A DNA stretch of 64,000 nt from Flavobacteriales bacterium. GTDB taxonomy: Bacteria > Bacteroidota > Bacteroidia > NS11-12g > UBA9320. Under the pieces are notes generated by a model. That model made no database searches. It had not been told where the DNA came from and was given only the letters and a program-made list of their open reading frames with translations. The DNA lies in assembly GCA_020635355.1 (NCBI GenBank), contig JACJZW010000004.1, positions 62,001 to 126,000 of the forward strand. Direction: 5' to 3'. Each line of letters begins with the position of its first letter. Positions within the stretch are counted from its first letter, which is position 1. Shown here one piece after another: positions 52,701 through 62,075 of this stretch. The translations under genes and the position numbers were made by a program.

Positions 52701-55700
52701 TACATCGAAATGTGGATTTTGGATCCGTTTGTCTATGAAAAGAATGATCCAACATCGGCAAAGAATACCGGACAGTTGTACATCAACCTGGGAAGTGTTT
52801 CAGAAGATGTTTTACCGGATAAACACAAATCGGCTGAAAATGCCTTGCCAACAGCGTCCAACACCACACCGGTTGATGTAACTGAATGTGGAATCGTGGG
52901 TAGAATTACCCCAATCATTGACGGTTTTGATAATGATCCCAATGCCCGTCCGCTTCAGGATATTGGTTTGGATGGATTGGATGATGATGGAGAGCGCTTG
53001 TTCTTCGAAGATATTTATTTGAAAGCGGTTGAACTCAAGCACGGCACCAATTCAACTGCGTATGCCAATGCCTTTGCCGATCCGTCCGGTGACAACTTCG
53101 TACACCATCGGGAAGAAAACTACGATAACATTGACAAGTGGATTTTGGGTCGATACCAGTACTACAACCACCTGGAAGGAAACTCCAGCTTGAACCGGTT
53201 GAAGGATGGGACACCAAAATCGAATTCCACACTCCCGGATGATGAGGACATCAATGCCGACAATACCTTGGATCAGGTGGAGGAATATTTCCAATACCGC
53301 ATTAATCTGAGTCAGGAAGAACTTCGCGTGGGATCTGGCTATGTGACTGATTCCATTCGGGTGTATGCCAATCGGGAAGACAAAGGGCACAAGCCGGATA
53401 GTGTTACCTACTATCAGTTGAAAATCCCGATTCGTGAATACCAAAAGCGTGTAGGCGGAATTTCAAACTTTAAGTCGATTCGCTTCATGCGGATGTACCT
53501 CCACGGTTTTGAGGACAGCATCATTATCCGCTTCCTCAACCTGCAAATGATTCGCGCTGATTGGCGACGATATCGAAACAGTTTGCGTTATCCCGCATCC
53601 ATTGGTTTACCTCCGGATCCAACCGATCCGGTTGAATTCGTGGTGAGTACCGTGAATATTAATGAGAACAGCAAGCGCGTACCGGTGAAGTATGTGGTGC
53701 CTCCCGGAATTTCACGTGAGTTGGATCCAACACAACCCAATCAGGTATTGCAGAATGAGCAATCACTTTCATTACGGGTTTGTGATTTGGAAAAAGGGGA
53801 TGCACGAGGAGCCTTCCGGGTAACGGAAATAGACATCCGAAACTACGAGCGAATGAAAATGTACATACACGCTGAGGGCGATAATCTTCAAAATGGCGAT
53901 GTGTGGGCATTTATTCGAATTGGTACCGACCTGGAAAACAACTACTACGAATACCGGATGCCGTTGAATATCACCCTGCCGGGTGCGGCATTGCAAACCG
54001 AAGTTTGGCCGGAAGCCAATAACATGGACTTTGCACTGGAAGATTTATACAACCTTAAACTGGAACGTGAAAATGCGACTGGAAGCAAGACGGCAACGTT
54101 CGAGAAAACAACCGCCAACGGACATTTGATACGTGTAGTTGGTTTGCCGGATTTGAGTCAGGTTCGAAGCATGATGCTGGGTATACTCAACCCGGATGGA
54201 GGAAGTGTCCCGGACAAGCTTTGTACCGAAGTGTGGTTTAATGAGCTTCGTGTAACCGGTATAGCCAACAAAGGTGGATGGGCGGCTTCGGCGAGAATGG
54301 TCACCAAATTAGCCGATTTCGCTCGGGTGAATATTTCCGGTAATTATCAAACCATTGGATTTGGCGGAATTGATAAAACCTTGAATGAACGGAATCTGGA
54401 TCAGACCTTCCAGTACGATATTTCTTCCAACGTGGAGTTGGGCAAATTCTTCCCGCAGAAATCAGGCATTACCATCCCGATGTACATTGGTTGGAACGAG
54501 AATTTCATCAACCCTAAATACTATCCGCTTAATCCCGATATCCTCTACAAACAAGCACTTAGCAAAGCGCGAAATGCAGAAGAGCGTACCAAGATCAAGC
54601 AAACCAGCCAGGATTACACCAGCCGATACAGTTTGAACTTTACCAATGTGAAGAAGAACCGCACGAAGGCAGGTAAATCTCATTTGTGGGACGTGGAGAA
54701 TTTCAATGCGAGTTATTCCTATCAGCGGGTATTCCGAAGAAATCAGGTGATTGAGGAACAATTCATCAATACGCATCGGGCAAGTTTGGCGTACAACTAC
54801 TCGTCCAATGCCAAGCCGTGGACGCCGTTTAAGGGCATAAAGGCAAAGCAACTGGGTTTGATCCGGGACTTCAACCTTGGGTTAGTGCCTAAAAGTGTGA
54901 ATGTGCAGTTCGATGTAGATAGGCGTTATGGCGAACTTCAGAATCGAAGTAATGATGATTTTAAAGCCATTGTTCAGCGCTTCTATGACAAGTCATTTAC
55001 CATGAAACGCACGTATGGTGCGCGATGGAACCTGATGAAAAGCTTGAAGTTCGATTACAATGCCATTGCTGATGCATGGGTTCAGGAGCCATTTGGTAAA
55101 ATCGACACGGAGGAAAAGCGGGATACCATCATGGATAACATCCGAAAGTTGGGAACTCTGCTCAACTACAATCAAACGATGAACCTGAATTATACGGTTC
55201 CGTTTAGTAAGATTCGGGCGTTGAGTTGGATCACCGCTTCGGCCAAATACGGTGCAAATTATGGTTGGACGATGGCTCCGCCGGCTGTCTCACAGATTGG
55301 AAATACCATTCAGAACAGTCAGACCATTAACCTCAACACCAACCTGAATTTCAGCTCCTTCTATAATCGGTCTAAGTTGTTGCGCAAGTTTGTGGCGGTT
55401 ACACCGGTGAATCAATCTCGTAAAACGACGCGAAAACCATCATCAGGAACGGAAGATGAGGAAGACGAGGATGAAAAGAAGAAGAAACAGGAGATGTCGC
55501 CCATCGTGAAAGGAACCGGACGATTCTTCCTGATGATCAAACAGGCGCAGTTAACCTATACCTCCACCAACGGAACATCCTTACCTGGTTTCTCGCCATC
55601 TGTTCAATACCTGGGCAGAAACTTCGACTTAAAAACGCCAAGTTGGCCCTTCATTTTGGGTATGCAGGATCCGGAACTCCGGTATGATTTGGCACGAAAC

Positions 55701-56897
55701 GGCTTTTTGTCAGGCGATTCACTCCAGAATAATCGATATACCGAGCTAAGCGGACAAACCGTTTCCGGTAAGGCAACCCTGGAACCATTCCCGAACTTTA
55801 GGATCTCGTTAAACGTGGATAAACGGACTTCGAATACCTTGTCGAGCAATTTCCGGTACAACACCACCACCGAGATGTTTGAAGATCTTGGTTTGCAGGA
55901 ACTGGGACAATACAGTGTATCGTTCTTCTCCTGGTCATCGGCCTTCGATAAAATTGGTGATGGTACCAACGGCTATCGATCACAGGTTTTTGAAGACTTT
56001 AAAAACTATCGTTTCGACATTGCCAAGCGCATACAGCAAAAGGAATTTACGGAAGGCGGAAATGATCGGTACAACAGCTATGTTGGTGAGATTGATACGG
56101 CTACCGGATTCCCAGTGGGCTACAACAAAACTCAGCAGGACGTAATGCTCTATTCCTTCCTGGCAGCGTATGGCGGAAAAGGGGCGGATGGGGTTTCCTT
56201 GAATCCGTTCAAGCGTTTGCCAGCTCCAGGTTGGCGCGTGAGCTACAATGGATTGAAAGATTTATTTGGGTTGAAAAAGTGGTTTACCAACATCAGCATC
56301 ACCCACGGTTACAGTTCCATGCTGAACCTGAACAGCTACTACACCGAGTTGGAGTATGGAAAAGATCAACTAAGTGATACGTCCAACCTGAAAGCTAAAT
56401 ATACCTTCCAGCAGGGGGTGTCTTTGATTGAGCGCCTAACACCGGTATTGGGTATCGATGTTTCCATGCAAAGTGGTTTAACCTTGAAATTGGAATACAA
56501 GCGCGAACGAAATGTAACGCTGTATATGAATACGTTCCAGATGATTGAGCAGCGTAATAAAGAATACGTGGTTGGTGCGGGATACCGAACCAGTAATGTG
56601 CGATTGCCGTTTAAGGTTCGAAGTAATCGTATTTTGCTGGAGAATGATTTGAACTTCCGTTTTGACTTGTCCATTCGCGATGGAATCACCATCCGACGAG
56701 ATATTGAATTGGGTCAAAACCAGGCACAGGCGGGAACTCGAATGTTCACCGTTCGGCCTACCATTGACTATAAGGTGAACGACAGCACAAACATTCGGAT
56801 GTTCTACAACCGAAATGTGAACAAGCCCAAAAATTCGCAAAGTTTCCCAACGGCACTTACGGATTTTGGTATTTCGATCCGATATACGCTTCAGTAG
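49800..56897 (+). CDS. sprA: SprA, outer-membrane translocon of the type IX secretion system
   Basis: 2365 residues from a TTG with AAAAGGAAC upstream; no ATG suits the signal peptide (VIGLIPLVVCCMIAMASSAVAQ). Full length for SprA, the giant 36-strand barrel through which T9SS cargo crosses the outer membrane. Diagnostic stretches include GSGILPDLYFDP near residue 128, the GDAERGTSFIDDFEGAETP block near 801, and dense terminal strands ending TDFGISIRYTLQ. A charged linker (TEDEEDEDEKKKK) near 1885 is a lineage-specific feature. It should export the two cargo proteins at 10149-18653. Its 3' end lies 4 bp from the converging feoB. Confidence 0.95.
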   Translation: MIFSVRFSKVIGLIPLVVCCMIAMASSAVAQVAPDSTGSDSLKYPIRDRSQSDFDDIHQFDFKDPNNLRTDVTYNPDDHTYSLTRKVGDNRIGNPEQKTFDEYLEYQQKQAERDYFRQKSGATNFVRGSGILPDLYFDPQIIEDLFGNGLIDIRPSGSAEVIFGGNFNRVENPNFTARQQKNGNFDFSLKMQVNVTGQIGDRMKINTNYNTEATFEFENQTKLNWEGKEDDILKNVELGNVSLPLNGSLIQGGQSLFGLKTKLQFGKLTVTAIATQQKGETRETEINGGAQVTKFNIQASDYDVNRHYFLSQYFANTYDSALSRLPLIQSNVLINYIEVWVTNRAANYNNTGNLVAMMDLGESDPYNTNFQLPGGSNLPRNEANRLYSAMTNSPDATKNQLRVGIEYVDLSNARQLNSNEYTINERLGYVSLNQALNTDEILAVAYEYTYNGIIYKVGEFARDRPPNAQNIGTLAVKLLKSNLIKTNLPTWDLMMKNIYSLGAYNMQTEDFSFNVVYADDNGAGDLGYLPVQSSESLWYQRQLNQVFRLDNMNRQFEAKQDGMFDIIEGVTIQTAQGRIIFPMREPFGNYARRQFRDPNGKTADYYAFDALYDSTKWDAEQDVAHDKFFLRGSYKGSSSNQIRLQCFNVPRGSVKVTANGSQLSEGSDYIVDYTIGMVTIINEGILGSGAVIKASCESNSLFNMQQKTLVGTRLDYKVSDKLLLGGTLLHLTERPLTPKTNIGEEPLLNTIYGFDGAFNTESRMLTRWVDKLPFIETKEESTVALNWEFAQIIPHKPLSIGDAERGTSFIDDFEGAETPFDLKTWARWKIASVPQHQPDLFPLADGTERKLENNRRALLSWYMIDPLFQNASDNRMPDHLRNDVNQRSGHFVRAIPFDEPFPEKNIQQSTPRTLPTLDLAFYPNLRGPYNYNINDLKADGTLDNPSDKWAGISRRIENTDFEAANYDYIEMWILDPFVYEKNDPTSAKNTGQLYINLGSVSEDVLPDKHKSAENALPTASNTTPVDVTECGIVGRITPIIDGFDNDPNARPLQDIGLDGLDDDGERLFFEDIYLKAVELKHGTNSTAYANAFADPSGDNFVHHREENYDNIDKWILGRYQYYNHLEGNSSLNRLKDGTPKSNSTLPDDEDINADNTLDQVEEYFQYRINLSQEELRVGSGYVTDSIRVYANREDKGHKPDSVTYYQLKIPIREYQKRVGGISNFKSIRFMRMYLHGFEDSIIIRFLNLQMIRADWRRYRNSLRYPASIGLPPDPTDPVEFVVSTVNINENSKRVPVKYVVPPGISRELDPTQPNQVLQNEQSLSLRVCDLEKGDARGAFRVTEIDIRNYERMKMYIHAEGDNLQNGDVWAFIRIGTDLENNYYEYRMPLNITLPGAALQTEVWPEANNMDFALEDLYNLKLERENATGSKTATFEKTTANGHLIRVVGLPDLSQVRSMMLGILNPDGGSVPDKLCTEVWFNELRVTGIANKGGWAASARMVTKLADFARVNISGNYQTIGFGGIDKTLNERNLDQTFQYDISSNVELGKFFPQKSGITIPMYIGWNENFINPKYYPLNPDILYKQALSKARNAEERTKIKQTSQDYTSRYSLNFTNVKKNRTKAGKSHLWDVENFNASYSYQRVFRRNQVIEEQFINTHRASLAYNYSSNAKPWTPFKGIKAKQLGLIRDFNLGLVPKSVNVQFDVDRRYGELQNRSNDDFKAIVQRFYDKSFTMKRTYGARWNLMKSLKFDYNAIADAWVQEPFGKIDTEEKRDTIMDNIRKLGTLLNYNQTMNLNYTVPFSKIRALSWITASAKYGANYGWTMAPPAVSQIGNTIQNSQTINLNTNLNFSSFYNRSKLLRKFVAVTPVNQSRKTTRKPSSGTEDEEDEDEKKKKQEMSPIVKGTGRFFLMIKQAQLTYTSTNGTSLPGFSPSVQYLGRNFDLKTPSWPFILGMQDPELRYDLARNGFLSGDSLQNNRYTELSGQTVSGKATLEPFPNFRISLNVDKRTSNTLSSNFRYNTTTEMFEDLGLQELGQYSVSFFSWSSAFDKIGDGTNGYRSQVFEDFKNYRFDIAKRIQQKEFTEGGNDRYNSYVGEIDTATGFPVGYNKTQQDVMLYSFLAAYGGKGADGVSLNPFKRLPAPGWRVSYNGLKDLFGLKKWFTNISITHGYSSMLNLNSYYTELEYGKDQLSDTSNLKAKYTFQQGVSLIERLTPVLGIDVSMQSGLTLKLEYKRERNVTLYMNTFQMIEQRNKEYVVGAGYRTSNVRLPFKVRSNRILLENDLNFRFDLSIRDGITIRRDIELGQNQAQAGTRMFTVRPTIDYKVNDSTNIRMFYNRNVNKPKNSQSFPTALTDFGISIRYTLQ

Positions 56898-56901
56898 CCG
56901 A

Positions 56902-58770
56902 TCAGGAGAACAACTGGAAAACCACGAAACTGGCAACCCAGGCCAAAGCGGTCATATAGATGAACTGGATTACCGGCCACTTCATGGAACGCGTTTCCTT
57001 GTAAACCACAGCCAGGGTTGATATGCACTGCATGGCGAAGGCATAAAAAATCATTAAGGAGAATATCACGGCAAGTGTATAGACTGGTTTACCCGTAGAA
57101 GGGTCGGTTTCAGCCATCATTTTTTCTCGAATTCTACCTGTGTTTTCTTCGTCACCAACACTATAAATGGTGCTCATGGTTCCCACAAAAACTTCGCGTG
57201 CAGCAAAGGAAGTTAACAGGGCAATGCCGATTTTCCAGTTGAATCCAATGGGTTTGATTACGGGCTCAATGGCTTTTCCGAAATGACCCGCATAGGATTG
57301 GTCCAAATTTTCAGTTGGATGGGGTTCATACCACGAATGTTGTTGAGTTGGTCCAAAGCTGGCCAGAAACCAAAGGATAATCGAAACGATGATGATCACC
57401 TTACCGGCTTCCAAAACGAAGCTCTTACTCTTTTGATAAACCAGAATCCAAATATTCTTCCATCTGGGTGGATGATAAATTGGGAGCTCCATGATGAAGA
57501 AGTTCAGCGAACGCTGACGAATCAGGTATTTGAACACGAGCGCTGCAACCAGGCTGGCTATGGTTCCCACCATATACATACCCAAGAGCAGCAGGCCACG
57601 CAGGTTAAAAATCCCCCATACATGAGCTTCCGGAACAGCCATGGAAATGAGTAAGGTGTAAACGGGAAGGCGAGCACTACAACTCATCAACGGCGTAACC
57701 AATATGGTGATCATGCGATCCTTCCAGTTTTCAATATTTCGGGCAGCCATGATGGCCGGGATGGCGCAGGCAGCACCACTGAGCAATGGAACTACTGACT
57801 TGCCATTTAATCCAAGTCCTCTCAGCAGGCGATCCATGATGAAACTCACGCGGGCCATGTAACCGGTATCTTCCAAAATTGACATAAAGAAGAAGAGAAT
57901 GGCAATTTGAGGGATGAAGACGATTACACCCGCTAACCCAGCAACTACACCATTTACCAGCAGGTCGCGAAACCAATTATCGGGCAAGAGGTTTCGAAGT
58001 TGATCTCCCGCAAAATCGAACATTGATTCGATAAGCTGCATGGGATACTCAGCCAGTGTAAAGATGCTCTGAAAAATCAAAAATAGAACCGCCAGGAATA
58101 TGAGGTAACCAAAAACGGGGTGTGTGACGATCGGGTCAATTTTGGCCGTCAATAACTCACGGGGTGATTTCTCCGATTTGATGCGCGATAACAGATGATT
58201 GATCGCATCATATCGCTTTTCCTGTTCCCCTTTTACGGATTGTTCTTGTGAAAATGGAAAGTGAACCTGAAAGGATTGACCGGTTAGAGCGTCTTTAATG
58301 GCTGTGATACCTTCACCAAGACGTGCGTTGGACGTGCACACAGGTATACCCAATTCCAATTCCAATCGGTCCGTGTCTATTTCTATACCCCGGAACTTGG
58401 CCACATCCATCATATTGAGAACCAATACCATGGGAATCTTTAATTCCGATAATTGGGAGAAAAAGTACAGATGCCTTTTAAGATTGGTTGCATCGGCGAT
58501 GTACAGGATTACATCTGGAGAAGGAACGTCCGGTTTGGTGTATATATCCAGGGCGTGCTCCTCATCAACTGACCGTGCTTTGATACTATACGTACCGGGT
58601 GTGTCGATTAGTTCAATCTCCACATCATTATGACGGAACCGACCCGTTTTTCGCTCGATGGTGGTCCCCGGAATATTCGTCACCTTTTGTTTAAGCCCGG
58701 TGAGCTGATTGAAAAGGGATGATTTCCCACAGTTCGGATTTCCGGAAATGGCTACGCGTAATTTCTTCAC
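56902..58770 (-). CDS. feoB: Ferrous iron transporter FeoB
   Basis: 622 residues, somewhat shorter than most FeoB. N-terminal G domain with G1 GNPNCGKSSLFN, G3 DTPG, G4 LNMMD; then Spacer helices and the polytopic Gate domains (IAILFFFMSILEDTGYMARVSF, and VPLLSGAACAIPAIMAAR with the conserved Cys of the pore). C-terminal helices TLAVIFSLMIFYAFAMQCIST and WASFVVFQLFS. Imports Fe2+ across the inner membrane. Its start overlaps feoA by 4 bp, so the pair is co-translated. It converges on sprA with no room for a separate terminator. Confidence 0.95.
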   Translation of the reverse strand: MKKLRVAISGNPNCGKSSLFNQLTGLKQKVTNIPGTTIERKTGRFRHNDVEIELIDTPGTYSIKARSVDEEHALDIYTKPDVPSPDVILYIADATNLKRHLYFFSQLSELKIPMVLVLNMMDVAKFRGIEIDTDRLELELGIPVCTSNARLGEGITAIKDALTGQSFQVHFPFSQEQSVKGEQEKRYDAINHLLSRIKSEKSPRELLTAKIDPIVTHPVFGYLIFLAVLFLIFQSIFTLAEYPMQLIESMFDFAGDQLRNLLPDNWFRDLLVNGVVAGLAGVIVFIPQIAILFFFMSILEDTGYMARVSFIMDRLLRGLGLNGKSVVPLLSGAACAIPAIMAARNIENWKDRMITILVTPLMSCSARLPVYTLLISMAVPEAHVWGIFNLRGLLLLGMYMVGTIASLVAALVFKYLIRQRSLNFFIMELPIYHPPRWKNIWILVYQKSKSFVLEAGKVIIIVSIILWFLASFGPTQQHSWYEPHPTENLDQSYAGHFGKAIEPVIKPIGFNWKIGIALLTSFAAREVFVGTMSTIYSVGDEENTGRIREKMMAETDPSTGKPVYTLAVIFSLMIFYAFAMQCISTLAVVYKETRSMKWPVIQFIYMTALAWVASFVVFQLFS

Positions 58771-58997
58771 TCGGCCGGTATCAATTCAACTTCAATACTG
58801 GATGCCTCCGTTTTACGCATGCTGAGGCAATAACCATCCAAATCATAGGCAACAGGATCACCCAGAGGAGCGGTTACCGTTCGCTTGACCAGTACGCCTG
58901 GAATGCATCCCATTTCCATCAACTTCTCCGAAAAATCGGATTCGGTTACACGGGTAATTCGGGCGATTTGCCCTCGTTTCAAGGCGCTGAGCAACAT
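58767..58997 (-). CDS. feoA: FeoA, small partner of FeoB
   Basis: 76 residues with the SH3-like FeoA fold: LKRGQIARITRVTESDFSEKLMEMGCIPGVLVKRTVTAPLGDPVAYDLDGYCLSMRKTEAS. Binds or regulates FeoB in the cytoplasm. First gene of the feo operon. The upstream CAAATTTG at 59006-59013 is a perfect palindrome and could be an iron- or redox-responsive site or part of a promoter, but I cannot tell which. Confidence 0.9.
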   Translation of the reverse strand: MLLSALKRGQIARITRVTESDFSEKLMEMGCIPGVLVKRTVTAPLGDPVAYDLDGYCLSMRKTEASSIEVELIPAE

Positions 58998-59105
58998 GTA
59001 GCCTACAAATTTGGACTTTATTTAGAACAATTAAAAATAGACTTCACCGATTGGACTATGACATTTGACATAGGCTGTGAAAATCTTCCCGACACCTAGA
59101 AAATC

Positions 59106-59113
59106 TACCTTTG
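59106..59113 (+). promoter_or_regulatory. Candidate -7 box upstream of the isocitrate dehydrogenase gene
   Basis: TACCTTTG fits the TAnnTTTG consensus exactly and ends 15 bp before the chosen ATG. No TTTG at the proper distance upstream. Its position supports the ATG at 59129 as start, because the TTG at 59111 lies within this box. Confidence 0.4.
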
Positions 59114-59128
59114 CGCAAAAGAACAACT

Positions 59129-60580
59129 ATGTCTGAAATGCGACAAATTTCGGTAGCAAAGGGAGATGGGATTGGGCCTGAAATCATGGATGCTGTATTA
59201 TCTGTTTTCGAGGCTGCGAAGGTGCCGATTACCTATGATTTTATCGGAATGGGCAAGAGCTATTACGATGAAGGGTATGAAACGGGTATGACACCAGAGG
59301 CCATGGAAAGTATTGAAAATACAGGCATTTTGTTCAAAGGACCCATGGAAACGCCAAAAGGCAAAGGGGTTAAGAGCATCAACGTTACGGCACGCAAAGT
59401 ATGGAGTACGTATGCCAATCGAAGACATTTCAGAACCATTGAAGGCGTTGACACACTCTACAGTAGGGCCGGAATTCCAGTTGACATTACGGTCGTACGG
59501 GAGAACATCGAAGACACCTATGGCGGGATAGAACACATGTTGAGCAATGACGTGGCACTTAGTCGGCGTTTTATCACCCGGCAAGGCAGTGAACAGGTCA
59601 TTCGATTTGCTTTTGAAATGGCTCGAAAAGAGGGTTTTAAAAAGATTACCTGCGGACATAAGGCCAATATTATGAAACTGACGGACGGCCTGTTTCTCGA
59701 CGTTTTTTATGACGTAGCGAAAGGATATCCGGAAATACAGGTTGAGGATGTTATTGTGGATGCCTTATGCATGAAACTGGTACAGAAACCGCAAGACTTT
59801 GAGGTTATTGTACTGACCAATCTTCAAGGAGATATCGTTTCAGATTTATGTGCCGGCTTGGTGGGCGGATTGGGCTTCGCGCCCTCCACCAATGTAGGGG
59901 ACAATATATCCATTTTCGAAGCAGTTCATGGAACTGCCCCGGATATTGCCGGTAAGGGAATTGCGAACCCAACATCGTTGTTGCTTAGCGGAATCATGAT
60001 GTTGCGTCATCTTGGTTTATTGAAGGAAGCCGCACAAATTGAAGCGGCGCTGATGGTGACGTTGGAATGTGGGGTACATACAGGAGATTTTGGACAGAAA
60101 GATTCACCTTCTGTCAATACACGAGAATTCGTGGCCAATGTGATAACTAATTTGGGTAAAGCACCTCAAAGAACAGCAATGAGAAAATCAGTGGCGGATC
60201 ATGTTGAGTTCAGAAAACCAATTCGTCCTGCACATCAAAAAGTGCTTATCGGCGATGTACACGACGTGGAATTAGAAGGGATGGATATCTTCTTCGTTGA
60301 CGATAAACGAGCCGATGAAATTGCCCCCGGTATTTTAAAGCATTTACCGGAAACCATGACGTTGAAAACCTTAACCAACCGGGGTACCGTTGTATGGCCG
60401 GATGGCAGTGTATACACTGAGTGTACAACGGGCTATGGTGCCAGGATCATTGGGAAAGGGGTGACTAAAACCGACTTCTGGAACTTGCTAGGTCAGCTGA
60501 GTGAGGTGTTGAATATCGCCTCCACAGAGTTCTTGTATTCCATAGACGGTAAAAGCGCTTACTCCAAGGGACAAGGGTGA
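59129..60580 (+). CDS. icd: Isocitrate dehydrogenase of the isocitrate/isopropylmalate family (Thermus-like long form)
   Basis: About 483 residues from the ATG at 59129. ISVAKGDGIGPEIMDAVLSVF, then GPMETPKGKGVKSINVTARKVW with the substrate-binding Ser/Arg region, IVRENIEDTYGGIEH-type motif (here VVRENIEDTYGGIEHM), and the metal-binding GDIVSDLCAGLVGGLGFAPS ahead of AVHGTAPDIAGKGIANP. It carries a C-terminal extension of about 140 residues (from RKSVADHVEFRKP), as in the long Thermus-type enzymes. Oxidises isocitrate to 2-oxoglutarate in the TCA cycle. Whether it uses NADP or NAD I cannot decide by eye. Confidence 0.9.
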   Translation: MSEMRQISVAKGDGIGPEIMDAVLSVFEAAKVPITYDFIGMGKSYYDEGYETGMTPEAMESIENTGILFKGPMETPKGKGVKSINVTARKVWSTYANRRHFRTIEGVDTLYSRAGIPVDITVVRENIEDTYGGIEHMLSNDVALSRRFITRQGSEQVIRFAFEMARKEGFKKITCGHKANIMKLTDGLFLDVFYDVAKGYPEIQVEDVIVDALCMKLVQKPQDFEVIVLTNLQGDIVSDLCAGLVGGLGFAPSTNVGDNISIFEAVHGTAPDIAGKGIANPTSLLLSGIMMLRHLGLLKEAAQIEAALMVTLECGVHTGDFGQKDSPSVNTREFVANVITNLGKAPQRTAMRKSVADHVEFRKPIRPAHQKVLIGDVHDVELEGMDIFFVDDKRADEIAPGILKHLPETMTLKTLTNRGTVVWPDGSVYTECTTGYGARIIGKGVTKTDFWNLLGQLSEVLNIASTEFLYSIDGKSAYSKGQG

Positions 60581-60637
60581 TAAATCGCTCTTTTCCTGAG
60601 TGCCTTCGAGGATGAGCCGTATATTTACCGGATCGCT

Positions 60638-61753
60638 ATGAAACCCGGAATTGACCTAAGTAAGTACTTTAGTTTCAAGCGTATTCTGGTACCTCTGATT
60701 CTTGGTCTGGGGGTAGCCATTTACTTCCTCTATACGGATGGATTCTATCGGGATGAACTCAATCAAATTCATTGGGGTCAACATGTCCTGATATGGATTA
60801 TTGCCTCGGTGATCATGATGGTCTTGAGGGATTTTGGGTACATGTGGCGTCTTAGGATACTGACAGACAAGCAGTTGTCGTGGCGGCAGTGTTTTGAAAT
60901 CATTGTCCTTTGGGAATTTGCATCAGCCATTTCTCCTGGAGCGATCGGTGGAACGGCAGCGGCTGTTGTGATAATGGCTCAGGAGAAAATTCGTACAGGG
61001 ATGACAACGGCCATTGTATTGGTAACATCGTTTCTGGATGAGTTGTTCTACATATTAATGGTTCCAATCCTCTTCATTTTTATTGGTACCGATGATCTTT
61101 TTCCAACGTTTGATGGTACGGGTTTCGATCTGATTGTGAATACTACAAATCTCAAAGTGCTGTTCTATGGAGGATATGCTTTTTTGTTTGCATGGACTGT
61201 GTTCCTGGCTCTGGCGTTATTCATCCGGCCACAAATGGTTCGGGGGATATTGTTGGGGATATTGGCATTTCGGCCACTAAGAAAGTTTCGTGCCCGAGGC
61301 CGCCAACTTGCAAATGATTTGTTGCATTCGTCCATCGAACTGAAATCGAAGGGATGGCGATTTTGGTTTAAAGCTTTTTTCTCAACCGGCTTAACCTGGA
61401 CAGCCCGTTTTCTGGTGGTAAATTGTTTGTTGGTTGCCTTTGGGGTGTTTGATGATCATCTGGTTATCTATGCCCGGCAGCTCATCATGTGGGTGATCCT
61501 ATTGATTGCCATTACGCCAGGTGGCTCCGGTGTTGCGGAGGTGTTATTTCCATCGTTTTTAGGCAATTATCTTCCTTCCCGTCAAATAGCCAGAATGGTG
61601 AGCATTTTGTGGAGGATGATTAGTTATTACCCGTATATATTCTTAGGGTTTATCGTTCTACCGATGTGGGCCAGACGGGTGAATTTATATCAGAAAATTC
61701 GCCTTTTTAAAGGTTTTAGAGGGAAAGAGATAAACGAATCTGATCCGGTTTAA
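60638..61753 (+). CDS. LPG-synthase-type (UPF0104) membrane protein
   Basis: 371 residues with seven to eight predicted transmembrane segments. The motifs ISPGAIGGTAAAVVIMAQEK (residues about 108-127) and ITPGGSGVAEVLFPSFLGNYLPSRQ (about 288-312) mark the lysylphosphatidylglycerol synthase transmembrane family (UPF0104), related to the flippase half of MprF. The synthase domain is missing, so lipid flipping or another lipid-related role is more likely than aminoacylation. Its 3' end overlaps the converging receiver gene by 38 bp. Confidence 0.9.
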   Translation: MKPGIDLSKYFSFKRILVPLILGLGVAIYFLYTDGFYRDELNQIHWGQHVLIWIIASVIMMVLRDFGYMWRLRILTDKQLSWRQCFEIIVLWEFASAISPGAIGGTAAAVVIMAQEKIRTGMTTAIVLVTSFLDELFYILMVPILFIFIGTDDLFPTFDGTGFDLIVNTTNLKVLFYGGYAFLFAWTVFLALALFIRPQMVRGILLGILAFRPLRKFRARGRQLANDLLHSSIELKSKGWRFWFKAFFSTGLTWTARFLVVNCLLVAFGVFDDHLVIYARQLIMWVILLIAITPGGSGVAEVLFPSFLGNYLPSRQIARMVSILWRMISYYPYIFLGFIVLPMWARRVNLYQKIRLFKGFRGKEINESDPV

Positions 61754-62075
61754 TCGGTTTTTCAAATAGGTGAACTTTTCGGCTTAACTGAGCGTACTTG
61801 CTACGTTCAGCTGTACCTAATGAGGCGGTAAGAACAGCCATATAAGGCAGAATGATGTCGTTCTCTATCAACATCGCCAGGAAATCAAAACCAGACATTC
61901 CAGGCATTTGATTGTCCACAAATAGTCCGATGACCGAATTATCTGCCTGAAGAAAATCCAGTGCGTTATCAGGATTTGTAAAACCTTTCACGATTACATC
62001 TGCGTGCAAGTTTTCCAAAAGCTTGCTACTCACAAACAGATCCATTTCATTGTCGTCAAGCAGTACGATCGTCAC
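61716..62075 (-). CDS. Single-domain response regulator receiver
   Basis: 119 residues, receiver domain only. Acidic pair Asp7-Asp8, phospho-acceptor Asp54 (FVDNQMPGMSG), Thr83 and Lys106 (EKP) are all present, so it should be phosphorylatable. No output domain. It overlaps the gene upstream by 20 bp and the converging membrane-protein gene by 38 bp. Probably a phosphate sink or a relay to another partner. Confidence 0.9.
   Translation of the reverse strand: MTIVLLDDNEMDLFVSSKLLENLHADVIVKGFTNPDNALDFLQADNSVIGLFVDNQMPGMSGFDFLAMLIENDIILPYMAVLTASLGTAERSKYAQLSRKVHLFEKPIKPDQIRLSLSL

Noticed and set aside
53052..53444. Long antisense frames within sprA and other large genes
   Set aside because: Shadows of the real coding strand; no independent signals.
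59006..59013. CAAATTTG upstream of feoA as a defined Fur box or promoter
   Set aside because: Only 8 bp and the spacing to any TTG is wrong for the Bacteroidota promoter; kept as a note only.
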